Source: Streptomyces minutiscleroticus (GTDB lineage: Bacteria; Actinomycetota; Actinomycetes; Streptomycetales; Streptomycetaceae). From it: a stretch of DNA of 64,000 nucleotides. A program made the translations under genes and the position numbers. Every line of letters starts with the position of its first letter. The first letter of the stretch is position 1. Shown in pieces: positions 57,638 through 64,000 of the stretch. The stretch is taken from contig NZ_BMVU01000008.1 of NCBI RefSeq assembly GCF_014650875.1, positions 62,001-126,000 of the forward strand, written 5' to 3'. The notes beneath the pieces are model-generated. The model did no database searches. It was not told the DNA's origin and saw only the letters and a program-made list of their open reading frames with translations.

Positions 57638-58918
57638 ATGGGTGTCGTCATCCTCCTCGTCATGGCGGCCGGCGTCGCCGCGATGCTCACCCGGAAACTG
57701 CCCACCGCCTTCGCCCTCGTCCTGCTCGCCCTGGCCATCGCCCTCGTCTCCGGGGCACCACTGACCGGCGAGAACAGCGTCCTGGACACCGTGCTCCAGG
57801 AGGGCGCAGGAGCCCTCGCCGCCACCATGGTCGCCATCGTCCTGGGTTCCTGGCTGGGCAGGCTGCTCGACGAGACCGGCATCGCCGGCACCCTCGTCCG
57901 CAAGATCGTGGAGTTCGGCGGCGACCGGCCCACCGTCGTCGCCCTGGGCGTCCTCGCCGTCTCCGCGCTCGTCGGCACGGTCACCGGCTCGGCGCCCGCC
58001 GCGATGCTGGCCGGCATCATCGGCATCCCCGCCATGGTCGCCGTGGGCGTGCCGAAGGTGACGGCCGCGGGCACCGTACTGATGGGCATCGCGGTCGGCG
58101 TCCCCTTCGAACTGCCCGTCTGGCAGTTCTTCTCCACCGCCCTCGACCTGCCCGTCGGCACCGTCCGCGGCTTCATGGTCAAGCTGTTCCCGTTCGCGCT
58201 GGTCGCCGCCGTCGCCTACGTCGTCATCGAGAACCGGCGGCGCGGCACCGAGCACGCCTGGTCCCTGAAGCCGGTCACCGCCCGCCCGGCCTCGCGCCGC
58301 GAACGCCTCGGCGACACACCCTGGTACGCCCTGCTCGCCCCGGTCGTCCCCCTCGTCCTGGCCCTCGGCCTGGAGGTGGCGATCATCCCCTCCCTCCTGG
58401 CCGGCGTCCTCTACGCCCTGGTCACCACCACCCGGCCCGGCGAGATGAATAAGCGGCTGCTGCGCACCCTGTACGGCGGCTTCGAGGTGGCGGCCCCGCC
58501 GCTGGCCCTGTTCATCGCGATCGGCATCCTGCTGGCGGCCGTCAAACTCCCCGGGGCCGTCGAGGCACTCGAGCCGCTGATGAAGGCCGTCAGCCCGCAC
58601 CACCCGGTGCTGTTCGTCGCCGTGTTCACCCTGCTGGTGCCGCTGTGCCTGTACCGCGGCCCGCTCAACGTCTTCGGACTGGGCGCGGGCATCGCGGGCG
58701 TCCTCATCGCCACCGGTATCTACCCGGCCGTCGCCGTCCTCGGCATGGCCACCTCGTACAACCAGGTCTTCGGTGTCGCCGACCCCACCAGCACCCAGAC
58801 CGTGTGGAGCGCCCAGTACGCGGGCGTCGGTCCGCAGCAGGTCATGGTCCGCACCCTGCCCTATGTGTGGGCCGTCGCCTGCGGCGGCCTGTGCGTCACC
58901 GCAGCCCTGTACCTCTGA
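57638..58918 (+). CDS. Ion-transporter superfamily permease (GntP/citrate-like), 426 aa
   Basis: Starts 4 bases after the previous stop. About 11-12 hydrophobic segments: GVVILLVMAAGVAAMLTRKL, AFALVLLALAIALVSG, GALAATMVAIVLGSWLGRLL, TVVALGVLAVSALVGTVTGS, AAMLAGIIGIPAMVAVGVPK, LFPFALVAAVAYVVIENR, ALLAPVVPLVLALGLEVAII, PLALFIAIGILLAAVKLPGA, LFVAVFTLLVPLCLYRGPLN and VFGLGAGIAGVLIATGIYPA. The duplicated G-x-A-P-A re-entrant-type loops (TGSAPAAMLAG and YRGPLNVFGLG) are typical of GntP/CitM-like secondary transporters for carboxylates or sugar acids, driven by protons or cations. It probably imports the substrate of this operon. Confidence 0.85.
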   Translation: MGVVILLVMAAGVAAMLTRKLPTAFALVLLALAIALVSGAPLTGENSVLDTVLQEGAGALAATMVAIVLGSWLGRLLDETGIAGTLVRKIVEFGGDRPTVVALGVLAVSALVGTVTGSAPAAMLAGIIGIPAMVAVGVPKVTAAGTVLMGIAVGVPFELPVWQFFSTALDLPVGTVRGFMVKLFPFALVAAVAYVVIENRRRGTEHAWSLKPVTARPASRRERLGDTPWYALLAPVVPLVLALGLEVAIIPSLLAGVLYALVTTTRPGEMNKRLLRTLYGGFEVAAPPLALFIAIGILLAAVKLPGAVEALEPLMKAVSPHHPVLFVAVFTLLVPLCLYRGPLNVFGLGAGIAGVLIATGIYPAVAVLGMATSYNQVFGVADPTSTQTVWSAQYAGVGPQQVMVRTLPYVWAVACGGLCVTAALYL

Positions 58919-58942
58919 CATCCCCTTTCCACAGGAGCCGAC

Positions 58943-59941
58943 ATGTACGAGCCGCACGTCGACCGCCGCCTCTTCCTCAAGGGCACCGCCGCCACCGGCG
59001 CCGCCCTCGCCCTGGGCGTCACCACCGCGCCCACCGCGTCAGCCGCTCCCGGCGGCTTCCCCGACTACACCTACGTCCGCACCCTGCTCACCCCGTCCCG
59101 GCTCGCCTACAACCCCACCGGCGAGATCATCTTCCCCACCGTCCGGGGCGTCTACGACAAGCTGTCCTCCCCGCTCGGCCGCTACTACCTCTACTACGCC
59201 CCGCACGACGCCCCCGGAGGTGTCTGCCTGGCCTACGGCGACTCCCTGGAGGGCCCGTTCACCGAGTACGCGGGCAACCCGATCGTGAAGAACACATGGT
59301 CACCGCACTACTCCGTCAGCCACGTCTCCTCCCCGCACGTGATGTGGAACGCCGGCGCCAAGGAGCTGTGGCTGTACTTCCACGGCGAGAACACCACCAC
59401 CAGGCTCGCCCGCTCCAAGGACGGGATCTCCTTCACCTACGACAAGGTGGTACTGACCACCTCCATGCTGCCCGCCGGCACGACGGAGACCTCCTACGCG
59501 CGGGTCTTCCCGCACGAACTGCCCTCCCGCGGCGCCCACTACGTCATGGTCTTCATGATGAACGGCACCGCCAACCACCGCGACATCGGCTGGGGCTGGT
59601 CGGCGGACGGCCGCACCTGGACCTTCGCCCAGGAGCCGCTGGTGCGGCACGGTGACGTCGGTGCGGTCAACGTGGGCGGCCCGCACCTGCTGTACCGCAA
59701 CAACAGCACCTACGTCGTCTACAACAAGGACAAGGAGAGCGGCGGCGACATCTTGATCACCGAGGTCGGCAACGACTTCTCCCGGCGCAACCACCTCGGC
59801 GTCCTGTACAACTCCCGCAGCGCCGCGCCGGAGAACGGCCGCGCCGCCTCGCCCTCCTTCGGCACCGACGGCGGCGTCCCCTACATGATCTACGAGGCGG
59901 GCGAACGGCTGTCCGGGGCGATCGCGGTGGCCCGCGGCTGA
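58943..59941 (+). CDS. Tat-exported beta-propeller protein, GH43/GH-F-like
   Basis: 332 residues with a Tat signal: DRRLFLKGTAATGAALALGV, cleavage probably after ASA near residue 34. The mature chain has blade-like repeats of 'YYLYYAPHDAPGG', 'GPFTEYAGNPIVKNTWSPHY', 'SSPHVMWNAGAKELWLYFHG', 'LARSKDGISFTYDK', 'FMMNGTANHRDIGWGWSADG', 'RTWTFAQEPLV', 'VNVGGPHLLYRNNSTYVVYN', typical of five-bladed GH43/62-type propellers, where S-x-DG-x-x-W/F motifs end each blade. It is exported folded, perhaps with bound metal. It likely acts outside the cell on a glycan or glycoside, releasing the molecule taken up by the permease upstream. Last gene of the operon, followed by a terminator. Confidence 0.82.
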   Translation: MYEPHVDRRLFLKGTAATGAALALGVTTAPTASAAPGGFPDYTYVRTLLTPSRLAYNPTGEIIFPTVRGVYDKLSSPLGRYYLYYAPHDAPGGVCLAYGDSLEGPFTEYAGNPIVKNTWSPHYSVSHVSSPHVMWNAGAKELWLYFHGENTTTRLARSKDGISFTYDKVVLTTSMLPAGTTETSYARVFPHELPSRGAHYVMVFMMNGTANHRDIGWGWSADGRTWTFAQEPLVRHGDVGAVNVGGPHLLYRNNSTYVVYNKDKESGGDILITEVGNDFSRRNHLGVLYNSRSAAPENGRAASPSFGTDGGVPYMIYEAGERLSGAIAVARG

Positions 59942-59945
59942 GTGA

Positions 59946-59979
59946 GCGCCGGCCCACCGCCCGGACGGCGGGCCGGCGC
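59946..59979 (+). terminator. Terminator closing the LacI operon
   Basis: gcgccggcccacc at 59946-59958 pairs with 59967-59979 with one mismatch, around an 8-nt loop, starting 5 bases after the last stop codon of the operon. Confidence 0.75.
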
Positions 59980-60084
59980 ACCCCGGCATCCGATGACGGC
60001 GGGGGGCTCGATCAAACGGGTCCGGCTCATCCCCGGTGGCGACCGAGCGCGATGAGCGACACGGCTGATCACGCCGCTCGCGAA

Positions 60085-60200
60085 CCCTTCTGTGAGCATG
60101 ATGTGCTCAAGGTTGTCTGCGCTGGTCATCGAGTCGGTCAAGGCAGAGCGCAGCGGCATCGTGGTGCGGGCCCGTACGCCTGACCGCCCGGCGGACCGGG
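60085..60200 (+). pseudogene. Possible ISL3-family transposase N-terminal fragment
   Basis: A plus frame reads CSRLSALVIESVKAERSGIV followed by VRARTPDRP, like the opening of ISL3 transposases (L..LVVE.V......VVV.ARTP..P..CP.CG), but the cysteine-rich part that should follow is destroyed by a frameshift. A short, tentative match. Confidence 0.4.
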
Positions 60201-60345
60201 ATCGGCTGCCTGATCGGGCCGAGGCCGGCACCGACCCCCGCGCCCTCGTCCCCCTCGCCCTCACGTGATCACAACGGACGAGGCCGGACCATGCCGAAGC
60301 CCTGGGGCGGACACTCCGATTCCGGCCCTGTCAGAGGCCGGGCGT

Positions 60346-60810
60346 CTACGGGCGGCGGGTGAAAGAGTGCAAGCGGTCGACCTCGGTGAAGCCGGCCCGG
60401 TCGTACATGCCGTTGGCGGCGGTGCGATCGCGCTCGGGGTCATCAGCCGGGGCGTCGTCGACGTAGAGGATCGCGTCGCGGGCGCCGAGCCCGGTGAGCA
60501 GGTCCAGGGCGGAGCCCAGGAGCGCTGTGCCAAGGCCCCGCCCGCGGGCGGCGGGGACCACGCTGATCCACCACAGCACGCCGGTTCCTGCGACGGGGCG
60601 GCCGATGGTGGCCTCAGCGACCGGTTCCTCCTCTTCACGGAGTTCCAGGCGCTTGCCCGGCGGATCCACGCACTTGTCGACGGTGAGGTGGGCGGAGTGC
60701 GGCAGCTCCGCGACGGGCAGGGGGACCCGCATGCAGCGCCACAGGTCGCGGCCGGTGAAACCCGCTCCTTCGAGTGCCCGGCGGGTCACCGGGCGGTGAC
60801 GGACCGGACA
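60346..60810 (-). pseudogene. GNAT acetyltransferase, 5' end replaced by IS sequence
   Basis: The minus frame reads ALEGAGFTGRDLWRCMRVPL, then CVDPPGKRLELREEEEPVAE, TGVLWWISVVPAARGRGLGT (the acetyl-CoA P-loop R-G-x-G-x-G/A), ALLGSALDLLTGLGARDAIL, YVDDAPADDPERDRTAANGM and YDRAGFTEVDRLHSFTRRP. This is a complete C-terminal GNAT domain. Upstream of about 60810 the frame continues into IS5-type sequence (60812-60928 on the other strand), so the natural N-terminal half and start are gone. A functional product is unlikely. Confidence 0.75.
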
Positions 60811-60811
60811 A

Positions 60812-60928
60812 CAGGCCGTCGCCACCCTCAAGTCCCGGCGGATCCTCCGCAGACTGCGGTGCTCGACCACCCGCATCACGAGCTTCGGCCAAGCCGTTCT
60901 CCGCTTGTATCCGGCCAGCTCGGAGTGA
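60812..60928 (+). pseudogene. C-terminal end of the same IS5-group element as 45477-46224
   Basis: The frame reads QAVATLKSRRILRRLRCSTT, RITSFGQAVLRLYPASSE then TGA at 60926-60928. Over about 118 bases it is closely similar at the nucleotide level to 46107-46224 and keeps the one C that copy has lost. It marks an insertion that truncated the GNAT gene. Confidence 0.75.
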
Positions 60929-61136
60929 GGTGGTGAAGAGCTCACCGATCCCTGCCCAGAGCCATCGACAAACGCTGTCCGCCCACATGAGCGAAGCCAC
61001 GGCCGTTCGGCGGCTTCATCAGGCGGCAGCGCCTGGTGGAGGACGACGACCACTGGCTCGACGCGGACGGACTCACGGCGCTCTCGACGTCAGCGCGTGA
61101 TGAGAAGGCCCCCGGTACAACGGGGGCACTTCGGTT

Positions 61137-61706
61137 TCAGGACCAGACGAGTCGTCCTTCGACGACCGAGCAGGTCGGATGGCTTCCATCGGCGATTTTC
61201 GTCAGCATGTCCGCCACGGAGTCGAAATAGTGAGTCAGTGACGCGTACTCGCCCGTGGTCGTGATCTCACCCACGAACCACCTGCCGACACGGCCGTCCC
61301 GCACGTCGATGAACTTCCCTGTCCAGCCGTCCTGGTCCGACAGGAACGGGATCCACTCATTGCGCCAGAACGGATCGTCCGGTCGATCCGGAGGGTTGAC
61401 CCCACCAGGCGTGGAGTGGTTCGCGTAGAGCTTCTCCATCGCCCGGATGCCCAGGAAGAAACTTCCCTCATCCGGAAAGCCTGCGAAACCGCAACACGCC
61501 ACATCGTCGTCCACGTCTTCCTCGGGAAGATCCAGGTTGTTCTGCAACAGCCATACCCGCAGTTCCCGGGGGAGCGGGATGCCCATCCGCTCCTCGGCGG
61601 CCGCAAGCATCCGTTCCGTGGCCGACCCGGGCAGATCCGCATGATCGGCCGGGGCGTGCTCCCGAAGAAGACCCATCACGCGGGACCAGCTCTCCACCAC
61701 ACTCAT
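61137..61706 (-). CDS. SMI1/KNR4 (SUKH-type) family protein
   Basis: 189 residues. MSVVESWSRVMGLLREHAPA, then SATERMLAAAEERMGIPLPR, ELRVWLLQNNLDLPEEDVDD, IRAMEKLYANHSTPGG, WIPFLSDQDGWTGKFIDVRD and GRVGRWFVGEITTTGEYASL, ending DSVADMLTKIADG. 'A..EA.LG..LP..LR..L...NG', '.W.PF....DG..F.ID', 'G.V' and 'A.S...FL..LA' are the SUKH superfamily landmarks. Members are immunity proteins that neutralise many kinds of nuclease toxin, or assembly factors in fungi. No toxin is adjacent. The ATG at 61706 is supported by the family length and an upstream gcggtgggg; the longer frame was rejected. Confidence 0.85.
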   Translation of the reverse strand: MSVVESWSRVMGLLREHAPADHADLPGSATERMLAAAEERMGIPLPRELRVWLLQNNLDLPEEDVDDDVACCGFAGFPDEGSFFLGIRAMEKLYANHSTPGGVNPPDRPDDPFWRNEWIPFLSDQDGWTGKFIDVRDGRVGRWFVGEITTTGEYASLTHYFDSVADMLTKIADGSHPTCSVVEGRLVWS

Positions 61707-62456
61707 CCCCCACCGCTCTCTGCGTGGACGCCCTGTACGGCTGCGTCGCCACACGTTCCTGTTCGAAGCATCGACGCCGGGCGCCGCAAGCCCGAAGCAG
61801 CGCGCAGGAAGGCCACCTCGCGGAGCGCCGACCGGAAAACCTCGCAGGAATGGTACTGGGGGTACGCCGACTGCCCCTGCTCGGCGCCTCCTGGCCCCAA
61901 GTGCAGGACCACCCGCTCGGCGAGGTCACCGCCCGGCAGCGCCTCATGGACGCGGCCGGTGTGACCCTGCGGGCCCAGCGGCGAAACCCCGGAATCACGC
62001 GGGATCCTTCCCGCGGTCGAGGGCGGTAGAGCCGGTCAGGGTACGCCAACGGAGACCGCCCTCGATCGTGCGACACCGCCGCGGACAGTGACACACGGCC
62101 GAGCGCAGGCTCGGCCAAGGCGATGTCGCGTTCGTGGCCGATCCCGGCGGTGTGGCTACGGATGACGGAGAGCCGACTGGGACCCGCCGTGCCGTGAGGT
62201 TCGATCACAGCTGCCTCGGCAACGGTCGGTGGCAGGTCTTGCTCGCGCTTCTTGTGGAGGCGTGGCTTTTTGACCGTAGGGGCACCGTGAGCGCCTGGTC
62301 CACGGTCACCGCGTCGGCCGTCACGTCGCAGGCCGCGCACCTCGGCTGCGCCACCGCAAGACTCAACGACCGCTCCACCCCGGGCTCCCCTCGTCACGGC
62401 CCCCTCAAGACAGATCTGCTCCGTAGACCGACCTGCGGGGATCTCGACACCGAGCA
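61707..62456. other. 750-base region without an intact gene
   Basis: One plus frame (about 61850-62000) reads GVRRLPLLGASWPQVQDHPL, GEVTARQRLMDAAGVTLRAQ, which has protein-like composition and may be the end of a lost gene of unknown family. A minus frame across 62000-62330 is plausible in composition but has no recognisable motif. Otherwise nothing seen. Confidence 0.4.
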
Positions 62457-62795
62457 TCACCCGCCGGTCGCAGGGAAGGCCAGGACCAGGACGATGCAGA
62501 GCACCAGTCGGGCCGCCCCGATGTATCGGTGTCCGAGCCGTAGCAGTACGAGGCCCGTCACGCCGACGGCCAGGGCCAATGCGCCGTGGCACAGCACTGG
62601 CGCCCAGTCCGCGGGCGGCGTGCCGGCCACCGCCTGTCCGAAGTCGGCGTTCGCTCGGTCCAGTCCTCGTACTGCGAGCAGGATGAGAACCAGCATTCCG
62701 GCCGCCACGTCCGCCACCAGTACGAGCAGCAGGAGACAGCCTGCGGTGAGGGCCTTCTCTCGGGTGGAGGGCTGTTCGTCGGCATGTTCAGGCAT
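62457..62795 (-). CDS. Small membrane protein, 112 aa
   Basis: MPEHADEQPSTREKALTAGC is followed by three hydrophobic segments: LLLLVLVADVAAGMLVLILL (about 22-42), VLCHGALALAVGVTGLVLLR (about 68-88) and IGAARLVLCIVLVLAFPATG at the C-terminus. A polar loop (RGLDRANADFGQAVAGTPPA) separates the first two. No enzyme motif. Streptomyces encode many such proteins; one can only say it is an inner-membrane protein. ATG 62795 was chosen because upstream sequence in frame is low quality. A fragment of an MmpS-like gene lies on the other strand upstream. Confidence 0.6.
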   Translation of the reverse strand: MPEHADEQPSTREKALTAGCLLLLVLVADVAAGMLVLILLAVRGLDRANADFGQAVAGTPPADWAPVLCHGALALAVGVTGLVLLRLGHRYIGAARLVLCIVLVLAFPATGG

Positions 62796-62865
62796 GTCCG
62801 TGCGGTCGCACGAAACGCAGCCTTCCGGACGGGCTGCCGCCGAACTGCGCTCAGTCGTCCGGGCG

Positions 62866-63101
62866 GGACTGCGTACGGCAGCGACACCGACAGCCGCCAG
62901 GGCAGTGGACTGCCGATGACGAAGACGCTGAAGCTGGACGGCGACGCCATGCACCACCACATGTCCGCTCAGCTGATGGGCGACGGCGACATCAACTGCT
63001 CGATCGCGGTCGACGGCAGGACGAAGAAGGGGCACGCCTCGGGTGGATACAACATCTGCAACGCCCAGTTGCACAGCGGCCTGTTCGGCGGCTGGAGCTG
63101 A
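62866..63101 (+). pseudogene. MmpS-like secreted accessory protein, C-terminal fragment
   Basis: The plus frame reads GTAYGSDTDSRQGSGLPMTK, TLKLDGDAMHHHMSAQLMGD, GDINCSIAVDGRTKKGHASG, GYNICNAQLHSGLFGGWS then stop. The 'LP..K.........SA......G.I.C.I.VDG......AS..Y..C.A' layout is that of the MmpS family (accessory beta-sandwich proteins of MMPL transporters), with the disulfide-forming Cys pair retained. The N-terminal membrane anchor is missing. It lies 28 kb from the MMPL gene at 32893, so no direct link can be claimed. Confidence 0.45.
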
Positions 63102-63104
63102 CCA

Positions 63105-63291
63105 GCACCGCGGCCACGCACAGCCCCAGCAGTGCGCCGAACCGGTAGCGGCGTCCTCGTACCCGGCGTGGATCGGGGAGGCGGTCCACCACCTCGGCCG
63201 GCGCGGCCGGTTCAGAGGGGGCCGTGAGTGGATGCGGCGCGGCTGCATCCACGAAGTGGCGCATGGGGACGCTGATCCAGGTAATGCGCAC
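63105..63291 (-). pseudogene. ISAs1-family transposase N-terminal remnant
   Basis: The minus frame reads LTAPSEPAAPAEVVDRLPDP, RRVRGRRYRFGALLGLCVAA followed by VLVSS, equal to the DDE_Tnp_1-associated N-terminal domain of ISAs1 transposases (L..vpDPR..RGRRY.L..LL.l...AVLAG). Only the first 60 residues are present. Confidence 0.65.
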
Positions 63292-63464
63292 GCGGACGCG
63301 GCTCCTGGCCGATCTTCGGTCTCAACGACCCTGATCATCTGGCGTCGCGCCCGTCGTTTCCCATCGGCCATGCCACCCAGCCACGGACCAGCGGGCCTGT
63401 GTTGCCGTCACCCCGTGGATCGGTCCCGCGGATGCGTGTGTCCGCGCCGGACGTGCGGGAGAGG

Positions 63465-64000
63465 TCAGCTCTGGGCGGTGGGCCGGACGACGATGTCGTT
63501 CACGTCGACCACGGCAGGCTGTTCGATCGCGAAGGCGATGGCCCGGGCGATCGCGTCGGGCGGAATCGCGATGTCGTCCCGCATCTTCGTGATCTCTGCT
63601 CTGACCTGGCTGTTGGTCGAGGCCTCGGCGAAGTCGGTCATCGTTGGACCGGGCGAGACGGTCGTCACCCGCAGGGAGTCGCCGGCTTCCTGGCGCAGTC
63701 CTTCGCAGATGGCCCGGACCGCGAACTTGGTGCCGGCGTAGACGGCCATGGTCGGCACGATGCGGAACGCAGCCGTGGAGGCGACGGTGATGAAGTGACC
63801 GGTTCCCTGCGCCCGGAAGACCGGCAGGGCGGCGCCGATCCCGTGCAGCACGCCCTTCACGTTGACGTCGACCATGTGGTCCCACTCGTCGACGCGCAGA
63901 TCGTCAAGAGGCGAGATGGTGCCGACTCCGGCATTGCTGACGAGTACGTCGAGTCGGCCGAAGCACTCACCGGCCAGCGCGACCAGGGCCTGCAGATCGT
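63465..64000 (-). CDS. SDR-family oxidoreductase, 5' end outside the window
   Basis: A classical short-chain dehydrogenase lacking only its N-terminal part, which lies beyond 64000. Visible: RLDVLVSNAGVGTISPLDDL (NNAG-type motif, here SNAG), MVDVNVKGVLHGIGAALPVF, HFITVASTAAFRIVPTMAVY (catalytic Ser), YAGTKFAVRAICEGLRQEAG (YxxxK with the catalytic Tyr and Lys) and VTTVSPGPTMTDFAEASTNS. It reduces or oxidises an unknown carbonyl/alcohol with NAD(P). About 178 residues are present of the usual 245-250. Nothing around it defines a pathway. Confidence 0.88.
   Translation of the reverse strand, partial: DLQALVALAGECFGRLDVLVSNAGVGTISPLDDLRVDEWDHMVDVNVKGVLHGIGAALPVFRAQGTGHFITVASTAAFRIVPTMAVYAGTKFAVRAICEGLRQEAGDSLRVTTVSPGPTMTDFAEASTNSQVRAEITKMRDDIAIPPDAIARAIAFAIEQPAVVDVNDIVVRPTAQS

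Noticed and set aside
62866..63101. MmpS-like fragment as partner of the MMPL gene at 32893
   Set aside because: They are about 28 kb apart with many unrelated genes between, and the fragment lacks its membrane anchor. No link can be supported.
1..64000. tRNA, rRNA, riboswitch or replication origin
   Set aside because: No T-loop/anticodon pattern, rRNA-like stretch, recognisable riboswitch or DnaA-box cluster was noticed while reading both strands. A covariance-model search was not possible here.

Overview
The window is high-GC actinobacterial DNA, almost certainly Streptomyces. Strong third-position GC bias, frequent GTG starts, 4-nt ATGA/GTGA gene overlaps, and families largely confined to Streptomyces (streptophobe-type membrane protein, DUF5959, DUF6461, WapI-type immunity protein) all point there. 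Many eroded insertion sequences (IS3, IS5, IS30, IS110, IS256, IS701, ISAs1, probably ISL3, and Tn3), truncated genes and orphan immunity-like genes suggest an accessory region such as a chromosome arm. I saw no rRNA, tRNA, CRISPR array or replication origin.

Layout. 0-7 kb: a Streptomyces hypothetical gene beside the 3' remnant of its usual SWIM-type neighbour, a large 2OG-Fe(II) oxygenase, a decayed PIN-type gene, a WapI-type immunity gene, IS5 debris and a small Ig-like protein. 7-12 kb: a two-gene membrane operon (DUF1622), a Cys-rich copper-storage-type protein, an Orn/Lys/Arg decarboxylase and methylthioadenosine phosphorylase, the last two plausibly polyamine-related. 12-23 kb: an envelope/glycosylation block. 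A four-gene ATGA-coupled minus operon (GT2, DUF2064 glycosyltransferase, methyltransferase, GT-C membrane protein) is divergent from an OmpR-type two-component pair, followed by a Moco oxidoreductase/membrane protein/epimerase operon and a second GT-C protein.

23-32 kb: a response regulator broken by an in-frame TAG next to an intact kinase, a second kinase remnant, a Nudix hydrolase, and a MarR-controlled SDR/hydrolase pair with twin operator-like repeats. Then comes a mosaic of wrecked genes, including a Tn3 transposase split around a DinB gene and an IS256 transposase lacking its middle. 32-39 kb: MMPL transporter, streptophobe-type protein, response regulator and kinase, closely spaced and co-directional. 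39-52 kb: a secreted lipase, a toxin-tip/immunity overlap, a divergent TIM-barrel/TetR pair, and a string of small immunity-like or hypothetical genes (including DUF5959, a cold-shock domain and DUF6461) among IS remnants.

52-60 kb is the most coherent unit: a LacI regulator preceded by a 36-nt near-perfect inverted repeat, then an FAD oxidoreductase, an unpartnered hydantoinase/oxoprolinase protein, a HEAVH-motif zincin-like protein, an ion-transporter-superfamily permease and a Tat-exported beta-propeller (GH43-like) protein, ending in a terminator. I read it as a substrate-inducible catabolic operon whose substrate is unknown, and the best candidate here for an undescribed system. 60-64 kb: more IS debris, a truncated GNAT gene, an SMI1/KNR4 immunity-type gene, a small membrane protein, an MmpS-like fragment and the 3' part of an SDR gene running off the end.
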